This document shows, piece by piece, positions 18,738 to 26,936 of a stretch of 64,000 nucleotides of DNA (position 1 is the stretch's first letter; each line of letters begins with the position of its first letter). Source of the stretch: Mycobacterium attenuatum (lineage in GTDB: Bacteria; Actinomycetota; Actinomycetes; Mycobacteriales; Mycobacteriaceae); assembly GCF_900566085.1 (NCBI RefSeq), contig NZ_UPHT01000044.1, positions 27,263 through 91,262 of the forward strand, written 5' to 3'. The translations under genes and the position numbers were made by a program. The notes beneath the pieces were generated by a model. It had not been told where the DNA came from. It saw only the letters and a list, made by a program, of their open reading frames with translations, and ran no database searches.

Positions 18738-18796
18738 GCCGGGCGCGCGGTCAAATCCGGCGCACACGCGGCGATGCCCGGCGCGGCCGCTCTGGC

Positions 18797-19645
18797 TCAC
18801 GGCTGGACATACCCCGGCGGGTTGACTTCTTCCACCCACAGGTCGACGCCCAGATTGGCTCCCGGCACGCAGTTGTATACCGACAAGTCGGTGACGCCCG
18901 ATTCCACGAGCACGTCCTCGCACAGCACCGAGTTGCCGGTGTATTCCCGGGACGGCTTGTTGAGAATGACGTAGGCCGCGTCGGCATACACGTCGGGCTT
19001 GCGGGCCCGCGCCATTGCCTCGTCGCCGCCGAGCAGATTCTGCACCGCGGCCGTGGCCACCAGGGTGCGCGGCCACAACGTGTTCGAGGCGATACCCTCG
19101 TCACGCATCTCCTCGGCGATTCCCAGCGCACACAAGGTCATGCCGAACTTGGCCATCATGTAGGCCGTCGGCTTCAGCCACTTCTTGTCCAGCAACACCG
19201 GTGGCGACAGCGTCAGAATGTGCGGGTTCTCCCGGCCCTTCATGTGCGGGATGCACGCTTGCGACACGGCATACGTGCCGCGCACCTGGATGCCGTTCAT
19301 CAGGTCGAAGCGCTTCATGGGGACCTCGGTGATGGACCCGAGATTGATGGCCGAAGCGTTGTTGACGCAGATGTCGATGCCGCCGAATTGCTCGACCGCC
19401 TTGGCGACCGCGGACTCGACCGAGTCCGGGTCGCGGACGTCGCCGACGATCGGCAGAGCCTGTCCGCCAGCTTCCTCGAGTTCCTTGGCGGCGGTATACA
19501 CCGTGCCCTTCAGCTTCGGGTGGGGCTCGGCGGTCTTGGCGATAAGGGCGATGTTGGCGCCGTCTTGAGCGGCGCGTTTGGCGATCGCCAGGCCGATGCC
19601 ACGACTGGCGCCAGAGATGAACATGGTCTTGCCGTTAAGGGACAT
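18797..19645 (-). CDS. Short-chain dehydrogenase/reductase (Rv3224-like, HSDL2 type)
   Basis: A 282-residue SDR, matching the remembered length of Rv3224. It has the cofactor motif GASRGIGLAIA (residues 12-22), CVNNAS (NNAG-like), and YMMAKFGM with catalytic Tyr and Lys. The pattern is that of the HSDL2-like atypical SDR group, in which the catalytic Ser region reads LSPPVLLD. It probably acts on a lipid or acyl substrate, which is unknown. It runs convergently with phaZ, with 59 bp between the stop codons, and is divergent from sigH. Confidence 0.9.
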   Translation of the reverse strand: MSLNGKTMFISGASRGIGLAIAKRAAQDGANIALIAKTAEPHPKLKGTVYTAAKELEEAGGQALPIVGDVRDPDSVESAVAKAVEQFGGIDICVNNASAINLGSITEVPMKRFDLMNGIQVRGTYAVSQACIPHMKGRENPHILTLSPPVLLDKKWLKPTAYMMAKFGMTLCALGIAEEMRDEGIASNTLWPRTLVATAAVQNLLGGDEAMARARKPDVYADAAYVILNKPSREYTGNSVLCEDVLVESGVTDLSVYNCVPGANLGVDLWVEEVNPPGYVQP

Positions 19646-20002
19646 GGCGTCACACTAACGTGGCCGACCAATGCGAATCGCGAGACATCCCCGGTGCGGC
19701 CAGCTCGGTCGATGAGCGGCCGCAGGTCCCGCCGGAGGGTGTGCACGGGCGCGGCGGGGAAATAGTGCGGCTGCTCAAGCCGTTGATTGATGCGGTCCCT
19801 GCGGCCGGGCCGGCGATAAAAACAAATCAGTAGACCGAAGCCCATGCTGTCGATCGCGACCTCTAGATTGGGGGAGGGGAGCCGGGTGTCAACTGCGACG
19901 AGCCTGCTTTGTGAGGAGCGGTTGGATCGCTTCCTCGCGAGTCCGGCATCGACCTTGACGCTGTCCGGTGACACCGCAACCGAAGGGACCGTACTAATCG
20001 AG
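19646..20002 (+). other. Intergenic region between the SDR gene and sigH
   Basis: This 357-bp stretch between divergent genes holds the upstream region of sigH. The sequence in frame with sigH is open back to 19844, so a longer SigH is formally possible. The SigH start at ATG 20003 fits the known length. In M. tuberculosis small YbaK-like and acetyltransferase genes lie in the general area; I see no convincing counterpart here. A candidate SigH-type promoter is listed separately. Confidence 0.5.
19758..19784 (+). promoter_or_regulatory. Candidate SigH-type promoter for sigH
   Basis: GGAAAT (19758-19763) and CGTT (19781-19784) are separated by 17 bases, close to the known SigH consensus of GGAA(T/C) and GTT. 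sigH autoregulation is established in mycobacteria. The match is short, and the site lies about 220 bp before ATG 20003, so it is tentative. Confidence 0.35.
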
Positions 20003-20653
20003 ATGGCCGACATCGATGGTGAGACCTGGTCGGAGGTTCCCGGTCCCCAGCCGCATGCCGAGACGGACGAGCAACTGACCGCGCGCTTCGAGCGCGACGC
20101 GATTCCACTGCTCGACCAGTTATATGGTGGCGCGCTGCGCATGACGCGTAATCCGGCCGATGCCGAAGACTTGCTGCAAGAGACCATGGTGAAGGCCTAC
20201 GCCGGGTTCCGCTCGTTCCGGGAGGGCACCAACCTCAAGGCGTGGCTGTACCGGATCCTGACCAACACCTACATCAACAGCTACCGCAAGAAACAGCGTC
20301 AACCGGCGGAGTATCCGACCGAGGCGATCACCGACTGGCAACTGGCCGCCAACGCCGAACATTCCTCGAGCGGGCTGCGTTCGGCCGAGGTCGAGGCACT
20401 CGAGGCGTTACCGGACTCCGAAATCAAAGAGGCGCTGCAGGCGTTGCCGGAGGAATTCCGGATGGCGGTCTACTACGCCGACGTCGAGGGTTTTCCCTAC
20501 AAGGAGATCGCCGAGATCATGGATACCCCGATCGGGACGGTGATGTCGCGACTGCACCGTGGTCGACGTCAGCTGCGTGCTCTGTTGGCGGACGTCGCCA
20601 AAGAGCGGGGCTTTATCCGCGGTGACCAACCGCACGAGGAGGTGTCGTCATGA
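20003..20653 (+). CDS. sigH: ECF RNA polymerase sigma factor SigH
   Basis: A 216-residue ECF sigma factor, identical in length to the M. tuberculosis protein I recall. Region 2 is [20 protein letters not shown] with the melting helix [20 protein letters not shown]. Region 4 has [20 protein letters not shown] and the DNA-recognition helix [18 protein letters not shown]. SigH directs the response to heat and thiol oxidation (thioredoxin, ClpB, SigB and SigE genes). The next gene, the redox anti-sigma factor, overlaps its stop by four bases. Confidence 0.96.
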   Translation: MADIDGETWSEVPGPQPHAETDEQLTARFERDAIPLLDQLYGGALRMTRNPADAEDLLQETMVKAYAGFRSFREGTNLKAWLYRILTNTYINSYRKKQRQPAEYPTEAITDWQLAANAEHSSSGLRSAEVEALEALPDSEIKEALQALPEEFRMAVYYADVEGFPYKEIAEIMDTPIGTVMSRLHRGRRQLRALLADVAKERGFIRGDQPHEEVSS

Positions 20654-20970
20654 GCGATGTGCTCAGCTCAAGCGACTCGTGCCCGGACCGCGAGGACTCC
20701 CATGGTTACGTCGGTTGTGCCGAGGTGATCGCTGAGGTATGGACCCTGCTTGATGGAGAGTGCACCGCAGAGACTCGCCAAAAGCTACGCGAGCACCTCG
20801 AGGCCTGCCCCGGTTGCTTCAAGCACTACGGGCTGGAGGAGCGGATCAAGCTCCTGATAGCAACCAAGTGCAAAGGTGAGAAGGCGCCAGAGAGCCTGCA
20901 TGAGCGGGTGCGGCTGGAGATACGCCGGACCACCATCATTCGTAGCAGCAGTAAGGGATTGCCCGGCTAG
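20650..20970 (+). CDS. rshA: Redox-sensitive zinc anti-sigma factor RshA
   Basis: A 106-residue ZAS-family anti-sigma factor with the zinc motif HLEACPGC (H-x3-C-x2-C) near residues 49-56. It binds SigH when reduced and lets go on oxidation or phosphorylation. It starts at an ATGA overlap with the sigH stop, so the two proteins are made in step. Two further cysteines lie near the N-terminus and one at CKGEK. The 3' end overlaps, on the opposite strand, the stop codon of the bL37 gene. Confidence 0.94.
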   Translation: MSDVLSSSDSCPDREDSHGYVGCAEVIAEVWTLLDGECTAETRQKLREHLEACPGCFKHYGLEERIKLLIATKCKGEKAPESLHERVRLEIRRTTIIRSSSKGLPG

Positions 20971-21041
20971 GCGTTCGGGCGCTTGCCGTGGTTTGCTTTG
21001 CTGTACTTGCGATCGCGCTTCTTTCGGCCACGCTTGGCCAT
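20967..21041 (-). CDS. 50S ribosomal protein bL37
   Basis: A 24-residue basic peptide beginning MAKRGRKKRDRKYSKANHG. This matches the tiny actinobacterial ribosomal protein bL37 seen in mycobacterial 70S structures. GGAGG stands a few bases before ATG 21041. Eleven of 24 residues are Lys or Arg. The stop codon lies on the opposite strand to, and overlapping, the rshA stop, so the two genes converge with no spacer. It is easily missed by gene finders because of its length. Confidence 0.88.
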   Translation of the reverse strand: MAKRGRKKRDRKYSKANHGKRPNA

Positions 21042-21243
21042 CGCCGGACCTCCATATCGAGTCAGAAGCGGGCGACACGGGCCCGCGGGGTGGGGGTCCA
21101 GTCTCTCACGCGGGCATCGATGCGGACGCAGTAGCCCGCGCGCCGCAACCCGGGTAGGCCTTATGGTTCGATATACATGAGCTGATCGAAGCCCGATTGA
21201 CCAGCAGTCAGCGTGGGAAATGGCCGGAACGAGTGGGGTGAAG

Positions 21244-21459
21244 ATGTCCGAGGATGTTCGCGCCGAGATCGTGGCCAGCGTGCTCGAAGTCGTAGTCAGC
21301 GAAGGTGACCAAGTCGGCAAGGGTGACGTCGTGGTGCTGCTGGAGTCGATGAAGATGGAGATTCCCGTTCTGGCCGAAGTCGGCGGCACCGTCAGCAAGG
21401 TGAGTGTGGCCGTGGGCGACGTCATCCAGGCCGGCGATCTCATCGCGGTGATCAGTTAG
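21244..21459 (+). CDS. Biotinylated protein TB7.3 (biotin/lipoyl attachment domain)
   Basis: A 71-residue stand-alone biotinyl domain. Its sequence ESMKMEIP carries the biotinylated lysine in the canonical M-K-M motif, followed by the hammerhead fold VSVAVGDVIQAGDLIAVI. It closely resembles Rv3221c (TB7.3). ATG 21244 gives the known length; an upstream in-frame ATG at 21220 would add eight residues. It probably serves as a biotin carrier for an acyl-CoA carboxylase or as a free biotinyl protein. The gene precedes pdtaS by 46 bp in the same direction. Confidence 0.93.
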   Translation: MSEDVRAEIVASVLEVVVSEGDQVGKGDVVVLLESMKMEIPVLAEVGGTVSKVSVAVGDVIQAGDLIAVIS

Positions 21460-21505
21460 CCGTTGGACCCATGTCCGCGAACCGGGAGCGACTCGGGGGT
21501 TCTTG

Positions 21506-23011
21506 ATGTCCACTCTCGGTGATCTACTGGCCGAACACACGGTCCTGCCGGGCAACGCCGTCGACCACCTGCATGCGGTGGTGGGGGAGTGGCAGCTGCT
21601 GGCCGACTTGTCGTTTGCCGACTACCTGATGTGGGTGCGCCGCGACGACGGCGTGTTGGTCTGCGTGGCCCAATGCCGGCCGAACACCGCGCCGACGGTG
21701 TTGCAGACCGACGCGGTGGGCACCGTCGTCGCCGCCGAGCGGCTGCCGCTGGTTGCGGACACCTTCTCGTCGGGTTTCGCGATCTGGCAAAGCGATCCCG
21801 ATCAACAGCACTGGGAAGAGCTTCCCGGCCCCAATATCGCTGCCTCCCCGGTACGTTATGGCGGCCAGGTCGTCGCGGTGCTGACGCAGCATCAGACGGC
21901 CGTGGCCGCGCAACGTGCGTCCGGCCACCTGGAAACGGCCTATCGGGAGTGCGCTACCGATCTACTGCACATGCTGTCCGAGGGCACCTTTCCCGATGTC
22001 GGTGACGTGGCCATGTCGCGCTCGACGCCGCGGGCGGGCGACGGCTTCATTCGCTTGGACGTCGACGGCGTCGTCGCCTACGCCAGCCCCAACGCGCTAT
22101 CGGCCTACCATCGCATGGGCCTGACCACGGAGCTGGAGGGGCACCACCTGGTCGAGGTCACCAGGCCGCTGATCTCGGATCCGTTCGAGGCCGAAGAGGT
22201 GGCCGAGCACGTGCGCGACCTGCTGACCGGCGGGCCCAGCATGCGGATGGAGGTCGACGCCGGCGGGGCCACCGTGCTGCTGCGCACGTTGCCGCTGGTG
22301 GTCCACCGCGCCAGTGCCGGTGCCGCCATCCTGATCCGCGACGTCACCGAGGTGAAACGGCGTGACCGAGCCCTGATATCCAAGGACGCGACAATCCGGG
22401 AGATCCATCACCGGGTGAAGAACAACCTGCAGACGGTCGCCGCGCTGCTGCGGCTGCAGGCCAGGCGAACCGCCAATGCCGAAGGTAGGGAAGCGCTGAT
22501 CGAGTCGGTACGCCGGGTCTCGTCGATCGCGTTGGTCCACGACGCGCTGTCTATGTCGGTGGACGAGCAGGTGAACCTCGACGAGGTCATCGACCGGATT
22601 CTGCCGATCATGAACGACGTGGCATCGGTGGACCGGCCGATCCGGATCAACCGGGTGGGTGACCTGGGCGTACTGGATTCCGACCGCGCCACCGCCCTGA
22701 TCATGGTGATCACCGAATTGGTGCAGAACGCGATCGAGCACGCGTTCGACCCTGCTGCTCAAGAAGGGTCGGTGACGATTCGCGCCGAGCGCTCGGCGCG
22801 GTGGCTCGATGTTGTGGTCCACGATGACGGACGTGGATTGCCGGAAGGGTTCAGTCTGGAAAAATCGGACAGCCTCGGCCTACAGATCGTGCGGACGCTG
22901 GTCTCAGCAGAGTTGGACGGTTCCTTAGGCATGCGTGAGGCCCCGGAGCGCGGCACCGACGTGGTGCTGCGGGTACCGATCGGGCGCCGGGGCCGGTTGA
23001 TGGTGCAATGA
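21506..23011 (+). CDS. pdtaS: Two-component sensor histidine kinase PdtaS
   Basis: A 501-residue soluble kinase, the same length as Rv3220c. It has an N-terminal GAF-like region (about 1-150), a PAS region (about 180-280), then a HisKA_2 dimerisation helix REIHHRVKNNLQTV with the phosphoacceptor His at 301/302, and an ATPase domain (ELVQNAIEHAF, DDGRGLPEGF). PdtaS phosphorylates the ANTAR RNA-binding regulator PdtaR and responds to metals, NO and cyclic-di-GMP; the partner gene is not in the window. No transmembrane segment is visible. A 12-bp hairpin follows the stop. Confidence 0.95.
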   Translation: MSTLGDLLAEHTVLPGNAVDHLHAVVGEWQLLADLSFADYLMWVRRDDGVLVCVAQCRPNTAPTVLQTDAVGTVVAAERLPLVADTFSSGFAIWQSDPDQQHWEELPGPNIAASPVRYGGQVVAVLTQHQTAVAAQRASGHLETAYRECATDLLHMLSEGTFPDVGDVAMSRSTPRAGDGFIRLDVDGVVAYASPNALSAYHRMGLTTELEGHHLVEVTRPLISDPFEAEEVAEHVRDLLTGGPSMRMEVDAGGATVLLRTLPLVVHRASAGAAILIRDVTEVKRRDRALISKDATIREIHHRVKNNLQTVAALLRLQARRTANAEGREALIESVRRVSSIALVHDALSMSVDEQVNLDEVIDRILPIMNDVASVDRPIRINRVGDLGVLDSDRATALIMVITELVQNAIEHAFDPAAQEGSVTIRAERSARWLDVVVHDDGRGLPEGFSLEKSDSLGLQIVRTLVSAELDGSLGMREAPERGTDVVLRVPIGRRGRLMVQ

Positions 23012-23022
23012 GGACGCAACAG

Positions 23023-23050
23023 TACGGCCCCGACGTTTGTCGGGGCCGTA
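23023..23050. terminator. Bidirectional hairpin between pdtaS and whiB1
   Basis: A perfect 12-bp stem, TACGGCCCCGAC paired with GTCGGGGCCGTA, closes a GTTT loop between two convergent genes. There is no long T-run, which is common for mycobacterial terminators. It would serve both pdtaS and whiB1. Confidence 0.75.
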
Positions 23051-23068
23051 GTGCTGCCTACCGAGCCG

Positions 23069-23323
23069 TCAGACTCCGCTACGGGCCTTGGTCCGGGCGT
23101 TGCGGCGCTTCAGCGCGCGCCGCTCGTCTTCACTCATGCCGCCCCAGACGCCCGAGTCCTGGCCAGTGTTGAGGGCCCAGCTGAGGCATTCCGTGGTCAC
23201 CGGGCACCGATTACAGACCAGTTTCGCGTCAGCGATCTGTGCGAGCGCCGGGCCGCTGTTCCCCACGGGGAAGAACAGCTCCGGATCTTCGTCACGGCAG
23301 ACCGCCTTGTGGCGCCAATCCAT
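23069..23323 (-). CDS. whiB1: Fe-S cluster transcription factor WhiB1
   Basis: An 84-residue Wbl protein with the four cluster cysteines Cys9, Cys37, Cys40 and Cys46, the GVWGG turn, and a basic C-terminus (RRALKRRNARTKARS). WhiB1 binds RNA polymerase sigma-A and is NO-sensitive and essential in M. tuberculosis (Rv3219). Length and cysteine spacing match exactly. A CRP-like site lies upstream. It is transcribed in the same direction as, and downstream of, the lipid kinase gene. Confidence 0.96.
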   Translation of the reverse strand: MDWRHKAVCRDEDPELFFPVGNSGPALAQIADAKLVCNRCPVTTECLSWALNTGQDSGVWGGMSEDERRALKRRNARTKARSGV

Positions 23324-23480
23324 TAGTCACTACTCCTCACTAAATGCGCAGCAAGGCGTACGGGCGTATTTCCTGGCTTAACGCGTGCACAAGAAAGGTA
23401 TCCGTACCCCTACATGTCTCTGCATGCAACCTTTTGATCGTTTCACAGGCTCAACAGATGTCAATAGTGTTACGTAAGCG

Positions 23481-23496
23481 CGTGGGCTATCTCACT
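23481..23496 (-). promoter_or_regulatory. CRP (cAMP receptor) binding site before whiB1
   Basis: On the minus strand the 16-mer reads AGTGAGATAGCCCACG, matching the CRP site described upstream of M. tuberculosis whiB1. It lies about 160 bp before the whiB1 start codon. cAMP control of whiB1 is therefore likely to be conserved. Confidence 0.75.
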
Positions 23497-23600
23497 TTGA
23501 CGTTCTCTTACCAAAGCCCTTAGTCATTTGTACTACACTGCCTCAGAAATTGCTCCCTACATTTACGTCGCAAGCTTGTCACGGCCTGGATCGCCGCAGT

Positions 23601-24566
23601 TCAGAGCCATTTCTTGGGAGGCGGAGCAACAACCGCCAACGCGTCGGGCACAGCCCGGAACGTCATGGTCTGACGCTCGCCCAGGTAGTCCCCGTCGAAC
23701 TGACAGGCCACCGGATCCGCGGTGCTGGTGACGCGCAGGCAAGCCACGTCGTCGTCGGTGATCAGGTGCTTGAACTCGAACTTCGGCCTTTTGGCGAACA
23801 TCTGCCGGACGATGCGCAGGGTAGGGATGGTCTTCACAGTCGTGAGTGCGAACACCCCCAGGCCCGACTCGAAGGTGCAGCCGGGGTTGGTCCACACGGG
23901 CCGTTCATTCGCGAAGGTCCACGGGCTCGAGTTGGAGACGAACACGAAGCTCACCCCGCTGATCGGTTCTCTGCCCGGAAGTTGCAGCGTGAGGACGGGT
24001 TCGCGGTTCCGGTAGCGCAGCACTGCGGGCACCGCGGCCCGGATGTACCGCCAAGCTGTGACCTTGCCCCCCTTGCTGCGTTCGGCCTCGACGGCGGCGA
24101 CAACCTCGGCGTCAACGCCCATCCCGGTGTTGAACACGGCCCATCGGTCACCGCAATCGATCAGTCCGACGCGGCGCCATTCTGGACGCCGGCTGTAGTC
24201 GTCGAGCAGCTGGATCAGCTGGTTGGTGGCCGCAATAGGGTCTCGCGACATTCCCAGTGCTCGGGCCAGGACGTTGGCCGAGCCGCCAGGTACCACCGCG
24301 ACCGCGGGTATGGGGCCCGACGGGGCAGATCCCGGGCGGCCCAGCATGCCGTTGACCACTGCGCTCACCGTGCCGTCGCCGCCATGCACGACGACCACAT
24401 CCACGCCCGCGGCAACGGCCGCTTGCCCGAGTTCGGCACCATGACCGCGGTGGTTGGTGTGCTCGACGGTGAGTTGGAGGCGGCTTTTGAGCGCGTGGGC
24501 GACGAGGTCGCGGGCGGCCGGGGTGATGGAAGTGGCGGTGGGGTTGACGATCATTACGGCGCGCAT
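23601..24566 (-). CDS. Diacylglycerol/lipid kinase family protein (Rv3218-like)
   Basis: A 321-residue DAGK-catalytic-domain protein, the length of Rv3218. It opens with MIVNPTATSITP, carries the nucleotide-binding VVVHGGDGTVSAVVNG, then VVPGGSANVLARALG, and a C-terminal beta-rich domain ending in ACQFDGDYLGE. Family members phosphorylate diacylglycerol, sphingosine-like or other lipid alcohols at the membrane. The substrate in mycobacteria is not settled. It is divergent from the small membrane protein gene, with a 392-bp spacer. Confidence 0.92.
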   Translation of the reverse strand: MRAVMIVNPTATSITPAARDLVAHALKSRLQLTVEHTNHRGHGAELGQAAVAAGVDVVVVHGGDGTVSAVVNGMLGRPGSAPSGPIPAVAVVPGGSANVLARALGMSRDPIAATNQLIQLLDDYSRRPEWRRVGLIDCGDRWAVFNTGMGVDAEVVAAVEAERSKGGKVTAWRYIRAAVPAVLRYRNREPVLTLQLPGREPISGVSFVFVSNSSPWTFANERPVWTNPGCTFESGLGVFALTTVKTIPTLRIVRQMFAKRPKFEFKHLITDDDVACLRVTSTADPVACQFDGDYLGERQTMTFRAVPDALAVVAPPPKKWL

Positions 24567-24958
24567 GAGGCATGAGCCTAGGCCGTGCGACGATGCGGGC
24601 CGGTACTGCCGGCCGAGGAGCGCGACGCCGGGGGCGTCGACTGTGCGCTGGGGACGTCGACTGTGCCGTCGGGGCGGGGCTGATCGCGGAATTACGCCCT
24701 ACATCCACACTCGAAACCGTCAGCACACACTCGATACGGCGACATGGTCCTTGAGCGGGCGTCCAGGGCTGTACTCGAGAACATCATGAACCGGCCAGCA
24801 TTTGCGCGGGTTGTCGCTGAAAGGTGGGCAAATTGTGCGCGTGCCGGCGGAGATACTCGCGTGGCAACTGCGACCAGTGTGACGTGATTGGCAGGTCGCG
24901 GTCTTGCTCCTTAGGGCGGCACACCGCCCGCCAACATTGTTGTGACTACGCTGGTGCG
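24567..24958. other. Intergenic region between divergent lipid kinase and membrane protein genes
   Basis: I see no protein-coding gene in this 392-bp stretch. CGTCGACTGTGC occurs twice, with a 16-bp spacing, between about 24636 and 24665. Near the right end a TACGCT -10-like hexamer (24947-24952) lies six bases before GTG 24959, consistent with a leaderless transcript. Confidence 0.5.
24947..24952 (+). promoter_or_regulatory. -10 element for a leaderless transcript
   Basis: TACGCT fits the mycobacterial TANNNT -10 motif and ends six bases before GTG 24959, so transcription would begin at or very near the start codon. Confidence 0.55.
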
Positions 24959-25390
24959 GTGACTTTCCGTGCCCCAACTACCGTGCGCGGCGCGGGGCTG
25001 ATCGTCGTGGTGCAGGGCGCAGCCGCCTTGGCGACGGCGGCGGCGTTGATAGTGCGCGGCCTGGCTGGGGCCGATCAACACGTGGTCAACGGCCTCGGAA
25101 CCGCGGTTTGGTTCGTGCTCGTCGGTGGCGCAGTGCTGGCCGGCGGATGGGCACTGGTGGTCGGCAAACGTTGGGGACGCGGCCTGGCCATCTTCACCCA
25201 GCTGTTATTGCTGCCGGTGGCGTGGTATCTGACCGTTGGTTCGGGGCAGCCGGTGTTCGGAATTCCGGTGGCGATTGTCGCGCTGACGGTGCTAATACTG
25301 CTCTTCAGCTCGCCGACGCTGCGTTGGGTGGCCGGCAGCCATCACCGCGGTCCGGCCAGCGCAACCAAGCCCGGCCCGGACAGCCGATAG
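24959..25390 (+). CDS. Small integral membrane protein (Rv3217c-like)
   Basis: A 143-residue membrane protein, the same length I recall for Rv3217c. Four hydrophobic segments are visible, roughly at residues 11-33 (LIVVVQGAAALATAAALIV), 45-66 (AVWFVLVGGAVLAGGWALVV), 74-92 and 96-116. The C-terminal tail is polar. No catalytic motif is present and the function is unknown. Start GTG 24959 is supported by a leaderless-type -10. The last 49 bases overlap the convergent acetyltransferase gene. Confidence 0.85.
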   Translation: MTFRAPTTVRGAGLIVVVQGAAALATAAALIVRGLAGADQHVVNGLGTAVWFVLVGGAVLAGGWALVVGKRWGRGLAIFTQLLLLPVAWYLTVGSGQPVFGIPVAIVALTVLILLFSSPTLRWVAGSHHRGPASATKPGPDSR

Positions 25391-25824
25391 GTAGTCCACT
25401 CGCGCTGCGGCTGTCCACCGATCCCGTCGTAGAGGGCGACGGCGTCCGAATTCCAGTTCAGCACGGCCCAGGACAGCCGGGTGTAGCCGTTGTCGAGGCA
25501 TTCACCCGCCAGAGTGACCAGCAGCCTGCGGGCCAGGCCGCGGCGGCGAAAGCTCGGCCGGACGTAGAGATCTTCCAGAAAGATGCCGGCCACACCGTCC
25601 CATGTGGAGAAGCTCAGAAACCACAACGCCATCGCGGCGAGCTGACCGTCGATGTCAACGACGTGTCCTCGAACCGCCGGTGAAGGGCCGAAAAGTGCTG
25701 TAAGCATTTGCTTTTCGGTCACAGTGCATTGATCGGCAGCGCGCTCGAAATCCGCGAGATCGTGAACCATGGCCACGATATCGGAAATGTCCTCCGGCGT
25801 GGCGCGGCGGATATTCTCCGTCAC
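25342..25824 (-). CDS. GNAT-family N-acetyltransferase (Rv3216-like)
   Basis: A 160-residue GNAT protein. The acetyl-CoA-binding motif A is IFLEDLYVRPSFRRRGLARR (R/Q-x-x-G-x-G/A), with NWNSDAVALYDGIG as motif B. It resembles the diamine/spermidine N-acetyltransferase-like subgroup (DLADFERAADQCTVTEKQ). The substrate is unknown. It overlaps the entC stop by four bases upstream and the convergent membrane-protein gene at its 3' end, so it is probably the last gene of gpm2-entC-GNAT. Confidence 0.9.
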   Translation of the reverse strand: MTENIRRATPEDISDIVAMVHDLADFERAADQCTVTEKQMLTALFGPSPAVRGHVVDIDGQLAAMALWFLSFSTWDGVAGIFLEDLYVRPSFRRRGLARRLLVTLAGECLDNGYTRLSWAVLNWNSDAVALYDGIGGQPQREWTTYRLSGPGLVALAGPR

Positions 25825-26936
25825 TGCTGCACCCCCAAGGCTGTCAGTATTGTGGTGAATTTTGTTGTGGTTTCCGCGACTTCGTCATCGGGATCGGATT
25901 CGGCGACGATTCCGCCGCCGGCGTGAGCGATCGCCGTACGACGGTCGGCTGACAGCTGAGCGCACCGGATGGACACCACCCAACTGCCGTCGCCGCGCGC
26001 ATCGCACCAGCCCACCGTGCCCGCGTAGAAGCCGCGGTCGCCTTCCAGCGCGGCGATGAGTTCTTTGGCGGCCTCAGTCGGCACGCCACCGACCGCCGGC
26101 GTGGGATGCAGCGCCAGCGCCAAATCGATTGCGGTAGTAGAGGTATCGCGTAGTCGCCCGGCGATTGGGGTGCAGAGGTGCCAGACTGCGGCGGTACGGT
26201 TCAGGTAGGGCTCGGATGCGATCTCCAGGTCGTCGCACAGGGGTTGCAGGGCTGCATACATTGTGTCGATAACCAACTGATGTTCGTGACGATTCTTGGC
26301 CGAGCCGGCCAGCGCAGCGCCGTTGGCGGCATCGACTTCGGGGTCGGCGGCGCGTGGCGCTGAGCCCGCGAACGGCTGGCAGATGACCCGGTCACCGGCT
26401 CGGGTGACCAGCAGTTCCGGGCTGGCACCCACCAGAGCTGCGCCCAGATAGGTGTCGCCGGCAGGGCTGAGGTCGACCAGATACCCGTACGATGCCGGAT
26501 CGGCAGCGGCCAGCCTGCGCAGGAGGATACGAGCGTCCAGCGCGGCGTCGGCGCTAAACCGCAGCGCACGGGCCAGCACCACTTTGTGCAGCGGATTATC
26601 AAGTGCACCAAGCTGATCCCGTGCATTGCTGATTCGGGCGCGGTGGTCGACGAGCGATGGCACGGCGGCGCTGACGTGAACCTTCGGCAGCGGGCCGGTT
26701 GGCCACCCGGGCAGCGCCTCGAGGCGCCGAACCTGGTTCGGCACCATCAATGCGGCCGGTTTGTTGACGTCGAAAGGCAACGCCCCCACGATCATCGGCG
26801 CTGAACCGGAACGCAGCGCCGCCTGCGCCGCCCGCACGTCGCAGTAGTGTGCCCGCACCCCGTCGGCAACCAGAGTTCGTCCGGGCCCGCACAGCGCGAA
26901 CGGCGGCTCAACGGGGCTCAATCGCCCGGATGCCAT
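25821..26936 (-). CDS. entC: Isochorismate synthase (EntC/MenF-type, Rv3215-like)
   Basis: A 371-residue chorismate-utilising enzyme. The C-terminal catalytic core shows NPLHKVVLARALRF, ICQPFAGSAPR, the KNRHEHQLVID segment, HPTPAVGGVPTEAA and ADRRTAIAHAGGGIV with the Mg-binding and active-site residues. It converts chorismate to isochorismate for menaquinone or salicylate-type products. ATG 26936 overlaps the end of gpm2 by 19 bases and matches the Rv3215 length within one residue. Confidence 0.93.
   Translation of the reverse strand: MASGRLSPVEPPFALCGPGRTLVADGVRAHYCDVRAAQAALRSGSAPMIVGALPFDVNKPAALMVPNQVRRLEALPGWPTGPLPKVHVSAAVPSLVDHRARISNARDQLGALDNPLHKVVLARALRFSADAALDARILLRRLAAADPASYGYLVDLSPAGDTYLGAALVGASPELLVTRAGDRVICQPFAGSAPRAADPEVDAANGAALAGSAKNRHEHQLVIDTMYAALQPLCDDLEIASEPYLNRTAAVWHLCTPIAGRLRDTSTTAIDLALALHPTPAVGGVPTEAAKELIAALEGDRGFYAGTVGWCDARGDGSWVVSIRCAQLSADRRTAIAHAGGGIVAESDPDDEVAETTTKFTTILTALGVQQ

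Noticed and set aside
19844..20002. 53-residue N-terminal extension of SigH
   Set aside because: It has no similarity to sigma factors, and ATG 20003 gives the known 216-residue length; kept only as a formal alternative.
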